In this document: piece by piece, positions 53,950 through 62,441 of the stretch
How positions within the stretch are numbered: position 1 is the first letter of the stretch
How the letters are laid out: each line of letters begins with the position of its first letter
Assembly (NCBI GenBank): GCA_030441535.1
Contig: JAUJFZ010000001.1
Span: 462,001-526,000, forward strand
Direction: 5' to 3'
DNA length: 64,000 bases
DNA from: Betaproteobacteria bacterium LSUCC0117
GTDB lineage: Bacteria; Pseudomonadota; Gammaproteobacteria; Burkholderiales; Burkholderiaceae_C
Program-made: the position numbers and the translations under genes
The notes under the pieces: generated by a model
What the model saw: the letters and a program-made list of their open reading frames with translations, nothing else
What the model was told of the DNA's origin: nothing
Database searches by the model: none

Positions 53950-54009
53950 ACAAAGCATACCCTGTCTATATTTTGAAATGCAAGGTTCTATTATTAATAA
54001 AATCTCCCA

Positions 54010-54777
54010 ATGGTAAAAACTGATCAAACCCGTGCATCAGGCTCCTCTGCAGAGCGAAGCCTGCGCTTGCTCACCACCCTTGCGCAGGCCGGAAGAGGTA
54101 TGAGCTTGGCGCAGTTGGCCGACAATCTGCAGCTAGCCAAAGCGACAGCACACCGCCTGACTAGCCAATTGCTGGAGCTCGGTTTTATCGGCAAAGGCGA
54201 GGACGAACGCTTCTTCGAAATTGGTCCAGCGATGCGCAGGATGGCGTTGGATACTCTTAACCATGACACCGTAAAAGGTCTTCGACACATCGTATTGATT
54301 GACGTGGTCTCTGAGGTGGGTGAAACCTGTAACTTCACCACCCTTGATGGTGGCAGCGTGATGTATTTAGACCGTGTAGAGGCACCCTGGCCCTGGCGTT
54401 TGACCTTGGATGTGGGTGTGCACGTGCCAATCCATTGCACAGCGAGCGGTAAGCTATTTTTGGCATTCATGCCGGAGGACCGCCGTGATGCCGTCTTGAA
54501 GACCATCAAATTAGAGCGGATGACCGAGCACACCATCACGGATGTGGCTACGCTACAAAAAGAATTCACTTCGATCGCCAAGCAAGGCTACGCATACGAT
54601 CGTCAAGAATTCATACCGGGCCTTATCGCAATGGCGGTTCCGGTGCGAGACAAGACCGCACAAGTTCGAGGAGCGATCGCAGTGCACGCGCCCATCGCAA
54701 GACTAAGCATCGAAGCGGCTACCAAGCATTTACCCGCGTTACAAAGCGCAGCACAACGTATGGGCGCCTTGCTGTAA
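54010..54777 (+). CDS. IclR-family transcriptional regulator (IseR-like)
   Basis: 255-residue IclR regulator. The winged helix has ERSLRLLTTLAQAGRGMSLAQLADNL and KATAHRLTSQLLELGFI, and the effector domain has GETCNFTTLDGGSVMYLDRVEAP and IHCTASGKLFLAFM. It shares the effector-domain signatures with the IclR at 35536-36381. Divergent from the GMC gene, which it probably controls. Last gene before the third tRNA fragment. Confidence 0.88.
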   Translation: MVKTDQTRASGSSAERSLRLLTTLAQAGRGMSLAQLADNLQLAKATAHRLTSQLLELGFIGKGEDERFFEIGPAMRRMALDTLNHDTVKGLRHIVLIDVVSEVGETCNFTTLDGGSVMYLDRVEAPWPWRLTLDVGVHVPIHCTASGKLFLAFMPEDRRDAVLKTIKLERMTEHTITDVATLQKEFTSIAKQGYAYDRQEFIPGLIAMAVPVRDKTAQVRGAIAVHAPIARLSIEAATKHLPALQSAAQRMGALL

Positions 54778-54886
54778 ATTCCTGTTGCGGTTTATTTTTG
54801 ACTTAAGGCTATACCATTGACCTACGTTTAAAAAGCAGTCCTCTGTAAGCGAGCGAAACTGCGTGCTTTTGTCATTCGCAAGGATT

Positions 54887-54919
54887 TACTGGTGGGTGGT
54901 ACAGGGTTCGAACCTGTGA
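54887..54919 (-). repeat. tRNA 3'-end fragment (T-arm and CCA end)
   Basis: 33 bases identical to parts of 21065-21166 and 28889-28991: T-arm, acceptor 3' strand and CCA of the tRNA-Val(CAC)-like sequence on the reverse strand. The anticodon arm is not present. It marks the right side of the sulfonate region and the left side of the next mobile region. Confidence 0.7.
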
Positions 54920-54986
54920 TACGGCTAGCTACAAAACCTGCAGATGAGGTGGTGAAAATAGTCCACTGCGCCAAGCTAAATACTTG

Positions 54987-55145
54987 ATGCGAATAATTGA
55001 AATCATCAAACCACCCACAGCAGACCAAGTCAGAATCAAGGCGCTCAGCGCTGCCAAAAAGCGTGCAGCAGACGTGCTCAAAGCCGAGCGTGAGCGCCAA
55101 AAGCGAGCCAAAGGCTTGGAGATGCTACGAAGCACATACCCTTGA
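54987..55145 (+). CDS. Small basic protein, 52 residues
   Basis: Starts MRIIEIIKPPTADQVRIKAL and continues as a strongly helical, Lys/Arg/Ala-rich chain (KAERERQKRAKG) to a TGA at 55145. Too short for a domain call; the composition suits a DNA- or RNA-binding accessory protein of the mobile region. No strong ribosome site is visible, so certainty is limited. Confidence 0.4.
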   Translation: MRIIEIIKPPTADQVRIKALSAAKKRAADVLKAERERQKRAKGLEMLRSTYP

Positions 55146-55250
55146 TCCGTACGCAGGGTATTTCTGCATAGCCTGTCATTCAATCAAGTCACGAGCTAGG
55201 CAGCGCACTCAAACCGCCTTAAGTGTGCGGTTTTGACTAGAAATCAAACA

Positions 55251-56819
55251 TCAGAAATATTTGCGTTTGTATCCAACCGCCCTCGCCTCCTCTGCTGCGA
55301 TGCGTGCCCGGTGCGCAGCGAGTTCTGATTCGTCGTCCTTGCTAGGGCGCTCCCACCGAAATAGCTGCGATGCACTGAGCCTCCAATAGGGGTTGCCCGT
55401 AGCTTGGCGCATGGCGTACTCGATACGCTCAATCCTCTCCACCCCAAGCCGGAATCTAAAGAACACAGCGTCATGAACGCAGGCGATTGGTGTACGCTCT
55501 AGCGCGAGTGCTGCCTCTCGCAGCACTCCCATGACCTTACTTTCCTCGTGTTGGTAAAGGTACGCGATGACCTTTGAGCGACTGATTCGTCCAGCTTTGG
55601 TCTTGAGGATGGACTTTTTAAGTATGTCGGGCTTTAACGCATGTACTTGGGAGAGGATGAATGCGTCTAACGTTTGCTGCTCCCGGATGAAGTTGATCAC
55701 AGATGTATCGTTTAAAAACCTGTCCCTGGTCAGTGGATCTTTGATCACCTCAACTAACGCGGGATTAACCCACTGCCCTGCGCTGTTCTGCCAGCCTTTG
55801 CCACTGGCTCGCGCTCCAAACGCGATCGCAGTAAACGCTTGCTTTAGCAGCTTGATCTGGAACGCGTAGTCTTCTGGTTTAGCGTCTAAAAATACGTATC
55901 GACGGATGGTCGACAGCAAGTCTGCCTTGTCATCCAGGTACAGATACGAATTGGGAAACGCCTCAGCAACCGTCTTGGAGATACCATTTAGGTTCAAATA
56001 GGTGCTGGCTTCACCCAGCTTCCAAGCAACGACGCTTGAGCGAGTGTCATATTCCCAGCAGTTGCCTAAGACGGCTCGACGCAAGTCCTTGTTGATGTTT
56101 TGGACGCTAACCCCCTCGTAGTACATTCGCCCAAAGGCGCTGGGCTTCTTGGGTTGCAGGTAGCGACCACCCAAGATTCTCGCTACCGCCAATATGGTGT
56201 GTGCTTGTGAGCATGCGTGCTCAACAGACAAGCGGTTCTTTCGATTGACGCCTGTTCGCAACCAATAGATGTAGGCCATGAGACTTTTAACGTCCACCGT
56301 TAACTCATCAAAGCGCTCAGCCAATTCTTCACCACTCCAACTGGGATCAAAGCCGGGATATACATCCTGGAAGATAGCCAGTTGATGCTCGTATTGCCCC
56401 AGAATCGCCTGATCAATGGCTCGGTCGGTTTCAGCTTCCTCGATGGCTTGGCTTATTTCATCCCAGTCGTCATGCAATTGGACTTGGTTGCTGAGACTCA
56501 CAGAGCTGACTTGACCGGTGAGGTTAGAGCCCGTTATCTGCTGCTCAATCAATGCGAGCCCATTACTTTGCAACCACTTGTGCACACGTACCTTATTAGG
56601 CCCGATACTTCCGCCCAAATTCGCGAGTGTAGAGGTTGGCACTGAGTACAAATTGAATCGAACCTGAAGGGGATCGCGTCCGCGGTGTACCGATTGGTTG
56701 AGAAAGCGCGTGAGCACTTGCACGTACTTGCCCAGTGCGCGCTCGGCGCTGCCATTGGGCCTGGGAAACGCTGCCTTGAGCGCTCGTAAAACTGCCGGAT
56801 TTACGTCCAGTGTGATCAT
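55251..56819 (-). CDS. Mobile-element protein with single-subunit-polymerase-like motifs
   Basis: 522-residue protein I cannot assign to a named family. Three segments follow the order of palm motifs in family A DNA polymerases and T7-like RNA polymerases: a motif A-like WEYDTRSSV (Asp258), a motif B-like KQAFTAIAFG (Lys326 to Gly335, the same spacing as K-x7-YG in T7 RNA polymerase), and a motif C-like CVHDAVFFR (His449-Asp450). Spacing is 68 and 124 residues. YLYLDD at 293-298 could be mistaken for a reverse-transcriptase YxDD but lies too close to motif A. A template-dependent polymerase or primase for the mobile region is an inference; the protein is intact and flanked by recombinase genes. 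Confidence 0.6.
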   Translation of the reverse strand: MITLDVNPAVLRALKAAFPRPNGSAERALGKYVQVLTRFLNQSVHRGRDPLQVRFNLYSVPTSTLANLGGSIGPNKVRVHKWLQSNGLALIEQQITGSNLTGQVSSVSLSNQVQLHDDWDEISQAIEEAETDRAIDQAILGQYEHQLAIFQDVYPGFDPSWSGEELAERFDELTVDVKSLMAYIYWLRTGVNRKNRLSVEHACSQAHTILAVARILGGRYLQPKKPSAFGRMYYEGVSVQNINKDLRRAVLGNCWEYDTRSSVVAWKLGEASTYLNLNGISKTVAEAFPNSYLYLDDKADLLSTIRRYVFLDAKPEDYAFQIKLLKQAFTAIAFGARASGKGWQNSAGQWVNPALVEVIKDPLTRDRFLNDTSVINFIREQQTLDAFILSQVHALKPDILKKSILKTKAGRISRSKVIAYLYQHEESKVMGVLREAALALERTPIACVHDAVFFRFRLGVERIERIEYAMRQATGNPYWRLSASQLFRWERPSKDDESELAAHRARIAAEEARAVGYKRKYF

Positions 56820-56874
56820 GTGCCTACCTCCGCTTACACCAACCGCTGGTGCTAAAGGTATTTATGGCACTGAG

Positions 56875-57171
56875 CTAAGACATAGCGCGTTTGTAAAAAG
56901 TCACACGCTTATAGTAATAACCAAGTAACGCAGGTGGGATATCCGGATATGTGCGAAAAATTACTGGATAGAAGAGCCGAAGGCGGATCCATCCTCTGAT
57001 TTTTTGAATGGATAGATCTCGTCGTTCGCAATACCGACAAAAGAGCGAAGAAACAAAGACGGATCGCCCTTCGGGCCCTTCTCTTAGGACGATCTCTACC
57101 CAATTGATCACTGCTTTTTCATCAAATACTATAAGCGTGTGACTTTTTTGAGTAAGTGAATCCAAGTCCAT
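56875..57171 (-). CDS. 98-residue frame spanning an inverted-repeat unit
   Basis: The frame starts MDLDSLTQKSHTLIVFDEKAV, holds a Cys pair (CRYCERRDL) and ends YYYKRVTFYKRAMS. Its two ends are encoded by the inverted repeats at 56895-56916 and 57127-57148. No recognised domain. It may be a real small gene or a chance frame inside a miniature element. Confidence 0.3.
   Translation of the reverse strand: MDLDSLTQKSHTLIVFDEKAVINWVEIVLREGPEGRSVFVSSLFCRYCERRDLSIQKIRGWIRLRLFYPVIFRTYPDIPPALLGYYYKRVTFYKRAMS
56895..57148. mobile_element. 254-bp unit with 22-bp perfect inverted ends
   Basis: Bases 56895-56916 are the exact reverse complement of 57127-57148; both contain the core AGTCACACGCTTATAG or its complement. 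The interior is about 210 bases and holds a short palindrome ATATCCGGATAT near 56939. Size and perfect ends resemble a miniature inverted-repeat element. No clear flanking target duplication was found by eye. Confidence 0.55.
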
Positions 57172-57603
57172 TTTCGTGGGTCAAAAGCCACGAAAAGTAC
57201 TGGTTATCGATGCGCAGAAGCTCAAAGATCATGACCTACAACTTGGGAGTCACGAAGCACTCAAATCAGCCCTACAAGCGTTTTTTGTTGAATCGTGTAG
57301 CTGAGTAGCTGAGCTAGCAAAGTCCTGTTTTTTGAGTGCCTATCGTGCGCGATACGCTTCCTGCTCTAGTTATCCCCAGATAAGTACATCAATCCACTGA
57401 AAACATAACAAAATCAGCTTATTCCGTGATTACCGAGGTAACTCGTTGAAATCATTGGATCTGCAATAACCCAGTATTAACCTCTCAAAAGTAGTACTGA
57501 AACCGGCCTTTTCGGTTGGTCTCTAGCCTGTTTCGGTTGCTCTTCAAAACATCAGAAAACATACTGAAAGCACACAAAAAGTGTGATTTACGAGGAGTTG
57601 AAG
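57172..57603. other. Intergenic region upstream of the short recombinase gene
   Basis: About 430 bases. A 9-bp stem (TTTTCGTGG 57171-57179 with CCACGAAAA 57188-57196) is present. A 41-codon forward frame from GTG 57177 (begins GQKPRKVLVIDAQKL) is possible but unsupported. The rest is AT-rich and probably holds the recombinase promoter. Confidence 0.4.
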
Positions 57604-58179
57604 ATGGCACAAGCAAGGGCACTCAATGCTGCTGAGATGGAGCAGGTCTTGACGCACGTCAATGCAAGCAGGCACGCACACCGCAACCGCTGCTTTATTT
57701 TGCTCACACACCTTGCAGGCATGCGTGTTGGGGAGGTCGCAAGTCTGCGCTGGGTAGATGTGCTCACAGCGGATGGGCATATCAAGGAGGAGATCCGCTT
57801 GCTGCCCGAGATGACCAAGGGCAAGCACGCAAGAACCGTGTTCATCAGTACACGGCTGCGCGAAGAGCTGCAGCGGTACGCAGACATTTATCGTCGATCA
57901 GCCCCGCTAGAGTGCCCGCTCTTTTACAGCCAGAAAGATGCTCGTAAGGGCTTTACGGCCAATTCGCTCACACAAACCGTTGCCAAGATTTACCGGGGTG
58001 CTGGACTAGACGGCGCAACCAGCCACAGTGGGCGACGCTCGTTCCTGACTAATTTGGCAAACAAAGGCACAGCGATTCACCTACTCCGTACCCTTGCTGG
58101 GCACAGAAGCATCAGCACCACAGCAACTTACCTTTACAGCAGTCCAACGCAGCTAAAAGCGGCTGTGGAGCTTGCATGA
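57604..58179 (+). CDS. Short tyrosine recombinase (FimB-size)
   Basis: 191-residue tyrosine recombinase made almost only of the catalytic domain. Catalytic residues: Arg in HLAGMRVGEVASLRW, His and Arg in SHSGRRSFLTNLA, His in LAGHRSISTTATYLYSS with the nucleophile Tyr. It lacks a normal core-binding domain, as in FimB/FimE-type and some transposon recombinases. The ATG at 57604 has GAGGAG upstream. Adjacent to unrecognised element genes; it may invert, excise or move the region. Confidence 0.88.
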   Translation: MAQARALNAAEMEQVLTHVNASRHAHRNRCFILLTHLAGMRVGEVASLRWVDVLTADGHIKEEIRLLPEMTKGKHARTVFISTRLREELQRYADIYRRSAPLECPLFYSQKDARKGFTANSLTQTVAKIYRGAGLDGATSHSGRRSFLTNLANKGTAIHLLRTLAGHRSISTTATYLYSSPTQLKAAVELA

Positions 58180-58200
58180 GGTGGCTCGTGTTGATGTCTT

Positions 58201-59016
58201 CTATGTGCCCCAGCGCTCGTATTGTGCAGCGGTAAGTTTGTGGCTCTTGCGCCTAGTCTTTATGAACTCTCTGGGCATCACTACACAGGGGAAGATGCCT
58301 CTCGCTGCATTGATCACCAGGGCCCGGCCCTTTTGGAAATAGTCATAGGTCAGGTGCACGATAGCGTCGCGCTTGTCGCTGCGCTCCCCAACCAAATCGT
58401 AGGTGCGCACCTTACGCTTGGGCACCAGGTTGAGTGCTTGCCCGACGGTCAAGATCTTGCTCTGTGCATCCTGGGGTAAATCAATCACAGCGCGCAGCAC
58501 CTTGAGGTAGAGGCATAGTCTTTGGATCGTGAGCGCACTATGAAAGCTTGGCCACAGCAAGGGGCTGCTAGACAGCACGCCGGTCTCAAAGTGCGCGAGT
58601 TGCTCGACTAAAAACGTCAGCTGCTGTTGTGTTGACTCTGGGGATAGCTCCAGCGAGATCACAAAGCTTGCAACATGAGCACCTCTTCCCCCTCGCTTGG
58701 CTGGATAGCTTATCTGCACATCCGTCATTGCTGCACCCAAGTGTTGAAACCCAGTTGTGAGCCACCAAGAGGAAAAGCTGTGTCCTGATACTTCACCAAA
58801 GTCATCCAACACATGGCCTAGGCAGCCAGACGAGATTGTGTTGTCGCAGCGAAAACTGTTGGCGATAAGCAGTGCCTCGAACCAGGGCACGAGATAGCTT
58901 TGAGAGGCAGTTTGCAAAGTGGACTGCGCGCAACGAGAAATGGGGGTAGCCCAGGCTTTGCCGGGCTGCATACCCCAGAAATCCAACTGTTGACTCACTT
59001 TTTTGTGCTCCCTCAA
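58201..59016 (-). CDS. Unrecognised protein of the second mobile region
   Basis: 271-residue protein, no signal peptide, no domain I recognise. Features: HSFSSWWLTTGFQHLGAAM near 80, an Arg/Lys-rich C-terminal third (LVPKRKVRTYDLVGERSDKRDAIVHLTYDYF) and FIKTRRKSHKLT near the end, compatible with nucleic-acid binding. Convergent with the recombinase gene and divergent from the next gene by 91 bases, suggesting shared control. Possible replication or regulatory protein; unproven. Confidence 0.6.
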   Translation of the reverse strand: MREHKKVSQQLDFWGMQPGKAWATPISRCAQSTLQTASQSYLVPWFEALLIANSFRCDNTISSGCLGHVLDDFGEVSGHSFSSWWLTTGFQHLGAAMTDVQISYPAKRGGRGAHVASFVISLELSPESTQQQLTFLVEQLAHFETGVLSSSPLLWPSFHSALTIQRLCLYLKVLRAVIDLPQDAQSKILTVGQALNLVPKRKVRTYDLVGERSDKRDAIVHLTYDYFQKGRALVINAARGIFPCVVMPREFIKTRRKSHKLTAAQYERWGT

Positions 59017-59107
59017 AAAAAGGAGTGAGCGCTGCGCCTATGCACCCAAAGTGGACTTGTCGGGCAATTCGGCTCGGCTTTAAAAACTTATCAAAATTGG
59101 AGTCATT

Positions 59108-60145
59108 ATGGAAAACACTGAAAACACCCAACAAGCAAATCCTGGACAGACAAATCCAATCAGTGCGGGGGATGATATGGAGTTTGGGCTATTGATGAAC
59201 CGAGTCATGGGCGGAGCGTCGACTGCACGCCCCAGCGACAAGAGCGCCAATGATGTGCAGATCGACATCCTTTTGGGCCAGGCGACGAACCTGAACAAGA
59301 TGAACGATCAGTACACGCAGGCGTTTGTAGTTAAGGGGACCAAAGCGCTCTACGAGCTACTGGGCGCGATCTACAGCTATGCACTACAAATCGATAGCTC
59401 ACCGCTTCGAGAACATGTGCTGCAGCGTATGCGCGACTCCTTGATGGAAACCCACGGGATTAAGACGCAGGGCAATTCTTCGTGGATCACAACGGTTGTC
59501 AAATTCATCCTACCCAACGATCGTCAAACGGCTCATACCTACGCACGGGTCGTGCAAATCGCGTTTGATGAGAACTTGAATGGGCATGAGTTACCAGCCT
59601 ATATTCGGGACCGTGGCGGGATTAGCAAGATCACTGCGACCAAGGAGAGTGAGGAAGCAGCTAAGGCCGTCAAAGATCACAAGACAGAGAAACTCAGTCT
59701 AACCCGCAAAGTGCTGCTTGCCAATGCCAAGGCCACCAAGCTGGTCGCTGGTGTCGAGCCCAAGAAGTACTTGAATGTGATCCCAGAGGGAAAGAAGCCA
59801 GGCAGTTTTGATTTGGCTATTTGTGTAAAAGTGGGATCGGAGATGAAAATCGTTCGGTTCTTACAGGTAAGTGAGCAACTGGAGGCGTCAGTGCTCTCTG
59901 CAATAGCAGAGACTACGATGCCGGATGATTTGGTACAGATCCAAACCAAGCTGGATGAGTACCGAGAAGCGCTGGGGATTCATAACGGTTGGGGCATGGA
60001 GCCAGGAGACAAAGGTTACGTGCTGCCCAACATACCAGCATTGACGGCAGCACCGGCGAATGCAACCGTTGACGTCACGCTGGCTGTGTCTGGAGCCGTC
60101 TCATCTGAGCCGAGTTCGACCGCCGATTCCACGTCTACACAATGA
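59108..60145 (+). CDS. Unrecognised element protein, 345 residues
   Basis: Soluble protein without signal peptide. The central part is helical (ALYELLGAIYSYALQIDSSPL, QRMRDSLMETHGIK), followed by a Lys-rich segment (KDHKTEKLSLTRKVLLANAKATK) and a Ser/Thr/Ala-rich tail (SSEPSSTADSTSTQ). No motif I know. Ends in a terminator. Its setting between two recombinases suggests element maintenance. Confidence 0.65.
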   Translation: MENTENTQQANPGQTNPISAGDDMEFGLLMNRVMGGASTARPSDKSANDVQIDILLGQATNLNKMNDQYTQAFVVKGTKALYELLGAIYSYALQIDSSPLREHVLQRMRDSLMETHGIKTQGNSSWITTVVKFILPNDRQTAHTYARVVQIAFDENLNGHELPAYIRDRGGISKITATKESEEAAKAVKDHKTEKLSLTRKVLLANAKATKLVAGVEPKKYLNVIPEGKKPGSFDLAICVKVGSEMKIVRFLQVSEQLEASVLSAIAETTMPDDLVQIQTKLDEYREALGIHNGWGMEPGDKGYVLPNIPALTAAPANATVDVTLAVSGAVSSEPSSTADSTSTQ

Positions 60146-60225
60146 TTGGAAACAGCAACTTGCCGCGTTGGTGAAGTTGGATTACATTTGCGACGCGAGA
60201 GGATGTCTCCAACTTCACCGCATTT

Positions 60226-60249
60226 ACGCCCCAGATCGGGGCGTTTTTT
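60226..60249 (+). terminator. Rho-independent terminator after the 345-residue protein gene
   Basis: ACGCCCC / GGGGCGT stem around AGATC followed by T6. Just upstream, GTGAAGTTGGA (60171-60181) and TCCAACTTCAC (60208-60218) form a second perfect 11-bp inverted repeat. The stop codon of the convergent integrase lies at its end. Confidence 0.85.
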
Positions 60250-61747
60250 ATTCCCAAGGTCTGGGCTTACGCTTGCTTTGTAGCATCTCTATGTTCATCT
60301 CCCCTTGCAGGGGTGCCGCGTAGAAGCGATCAATCATCTCTGGGCTGGTCCTGGCATTACGGGCCAGAGTCAGTGTGTCGATTGCGCGGCCATAGAGCAA
60401 GCGAAACATGATGCTGCTGTGGCGAAGGCTATAGAGTGATCTGATTTCGCCAGTGTTGCTTCTTCTCAGACCCGTCATCTCCAACACCACCTCAAACTGG
60501 CGCTGCAGCTTCTTCATAGCGTCCTCCCTGCTGGGCGCATCCGGCATGAACACATACTCATTTGTGGGGATTTCTAGCGCACTGCCCTGCTCTTTGACTC
60601 TGCGATCCCGCAGGCGCTGGTAGACGCGAACGGCCCAGGGCATGGTCGTAATCGCGTAGCTGTGCCCTTTGCTTGGGGGTAGCGCCAGTCTGAGGTATGT
60701 GTATTCACTGTCAATCACATGGACGTGCCCATGCTGCATGTTCTTCACATCAGTGGGGCGGATGTAGCTGTTGACCATGAATACGATCAGATCCGGTAAA
60801 TCGCGGGTCATGTGCACCCTTCTCACCAACTTGTCATCTGCGCGGCGTGCCTCTCCTGGCATACAGAAGTAGGACTGCCCAGTCAGAGCATCCTTTCGCC
60901 ACTCCACGGCTACCCCTGCAAGCTTCTTGGCCTTGGCTGTGATGGTCTTGTACTCAGGCACCGTGAACCAGCCTCTGGGCTTATCCTCTACACCCACGTT
61001 GGGGAACTCTGGCACGTGCTTTAGGAAACTGTGGCGCGCTGCGTGGATTAGTACCTTTCTCACCAGTCCCATGTAGGCACTGATGGTGGACACGCCCAGC
61101 TTGTGGTCAGGTCCGCTCAAGTGCTGCAAGAAGGCGTCTAGCATCTTGTAGTTGATCATGTTCACGTCTGTCTCTTTAAAAAACGGCAGCACGTGCTTGT
61201 TGAGACGAAGTTGCATGTTCTCAAAGCTGATCTTGGTCAACTGCCCACGCTTGTACTTGCCCTCCTCGCTCTCAATTAACAACCTGGCCACAGTCGTAAA
61301 CGTCATCACCTGGGCTGGGTTGTAGTCCAGAGGCGCATCAATGCTGCCGTTGTGCAGGCGCATGTTGATGTCGTCATAAAAGCGCTTAGCCGCCTCGAGT
61401 GCGTCACGTTTGACCTCTGTCTTGGTAGTGCGCTTAAAGATGCGCTGATTAGCGTAGTAGCGCACCCACCAGTAGCTGGATGCTGGGATTCGGAATATCA
61501 CGAGTTTGCTGGGATAGCCAGGTATTCGAGTCAGTGTCTCCTGCAGGGGAACGGTACGGTGACGTTCATGGGAGTCGGGTTCAAGTGTTCGGGCCATGTG
61601 GTGCTCACAATCTTTGCAGTTGGTGTACGGCAAAGTTTGCTTTGGAGCGACTGGGAAGATGGCAAGGTCTGTTGTGTCTTTGGGACGCCGATACCCTGCA
61701 AAGGCGATCGGGTATTCAGCGGCTACGGTGTGGTTCTGCTGAGCCAC
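60248..61747 (-). CDS. Site-specific integrase, large tyrosine recombinase
   Basis: 499-residue integrase. The N-terminal 55 residues contain YTNCKDCEHH, then an arm/core-binding part, and a C-terminal catalytic domain with Arg in NSYIRPTDVKNM, YSLRHSS (Tyr in place of the first His of HxLRH), and ARNARTSPEMIDRFYA with the nucleophile Tyr and Asn/Ala instead of the usual GH. This variant set is seen in a subgroup of island integrases. The start at 61747 sits two bases after the DUF6876 stop, so the two genes form an operon. Confidence 0.83.
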   Translation of the reverse strand: MAQQNHTVAAEYPIAFAGYRRPKDTTDLAIFPVAPKQTLPYTNCKDCEHHMARTLEPDSHERHRTVPLQETLTRIPGYPSKLVIFRIPASSYWWVRYYANQRIFKRTTKTEVKRDALEAAKRFYDDINMRLHNGSIDAPLDYNPAQVMTFTTVARLLIESEEGKYKRGQLTKISFENMQLRLNKHVLPFFKETDVNMINYKMLDAFLQHLSGPDHKLGVSTISAYMGLVRKVLIHAARHSFLKHVPEFPNVGVEDKPRGWFTVPEYKTITAKAKKLAGVAVEWRKDALTGQSYFCMPGEARRADDKLVRRVHMTRDLPDLIVFMVNSYIRPTDVKNMQHGHVHVIDSEYTYLRLALPPSKGHSYAITTMPWAVRVYQRLRDRRVKEQGSALEIPTNEYVFMPDAPSREDAMKKLQRQFEVVLEMTGLRRSNTGEIRSLYSLRHSSIMFRLLYGRAIDTLTLARNARTSPEMIDRFYAAPLQGEMNIEMLQSKRKPRPWE

Positions 61748-61749
61748 AG

Positions 61750-62130
61750 TCAGTACTCACTCGGAAGCATGATCACCCAGCGCTCGCTATCCCATACTGC
61801 ATAGAGACGAACGCTTGAAAGTGGTAGATCTCTATAGGCGATCTCTTGGCGGGCATGCTCTGACCCATTGCCATCCTCGTAGATCATGACTGCACTCGAG
61901 CCAGACACCTCCGTCCTGACCAGCACAAACCAGTCACAAGTGCCTATCTCAAGTAGGTGACTGACTGCAGCGTCGATGAGCCAGAAGCACGCTGCCGATT
62001 CTGCGAGGTATTTGACGCCGTCTGTGATGACGAACTGGCGGGCTACGCGCCAGTAATGAGCGGTGCCTGTGAACTGGGCAAATTTTGCTAAATCTGGCGG
62101 CTCTGTGTCTTTGGTATTCATCGTATTCAA
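61750..62130 (-). CDS. DUF6876-family protein
   Basis: 126-residue protein. Family pattern: FAQFTGTAHYWRVARQFVITDGVKYLAESAACFWLIDAAVSHL (in parts, residues 16-57), then DWFVLVRTEVSGSSAVMIYEDGNG and YRDLPLSSVRLYAV. Function unknown; common on mobile elements. It precedes the integrase gene. A truncated copy of its 5' end with the same leader lies at 7319-7524. Confidence 0.75.
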   Translation of the reverse strand: MNTMNTKDTEPPDLAKFAQFTGTAHYWRVARQFVITDGVKYLAESAACFWLIDAAVSHLLEIGTCDWFVLVRTEVSGSSAVMIYEDGNGSEHARQEIAYRDLPLSSVRLYAVWDSERWVIMLPSEY

Positions 62131-62225
62131 GTGTTGGATTACTTGAATACAAGTCTGTTGTCACCCTTGAAGAAGAGCAATCAGAGCCCGTTCAGAATGG
62201 CCGGACTCTGGGAAAATCGGTTGAC
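62121..62225. repeat. Dispersed repeat, copy C (leader of the DUF6876-integrase operon)
   Basis: Same sequence as 7411-7515, with GTATTCAAGT / ACTTGAATAC (62123-62132, 62141-62150) and CAGAGCCCG / CGGACTCTG stems. Similarity with copies A and B ends at TTGAC (62225). Here it lies at the start of an intact gene, so copies A and B are probably the derived footprints. Confidence 0.8.
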
Positions 62226-62441
62226 AGATGAATAAGAGAACTCGAATCAATTCAGTCCCCTAGAATTAGCGCCAAAGCGTCAAACTGAGCTGGGAAAACT
62301 GTCTAGGGATTTGGCGGAGTGCCACTTTACGTGTGAAAAGTGCACGGTAATAACCTTTGCAGTGGTTAGGTCGCTTGTGCATTGTCGCTGCTGCACGGGC
62401 GTTGGGTGTACCGTCTTCTCATGTTTAGCGAGGGGTTTATT

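Noticed and set aside
55251..56819. Reverse transcriptase, from YLDD at 293-298
   Set aside because: YLDD lies only about 37 residues after the motif A-like Asp, too close for the RT order, and no motif B or other RT segments are seen; the family A/T7-like reading fits spacing better.
57177..57302. 41-codon forward frame starting GTG
   Set aside because: Contains a strand-like KVLVIDAQKL, but has no ribosome site and sits beside an inverted repeat; kept only as a note in the intergenic entry.
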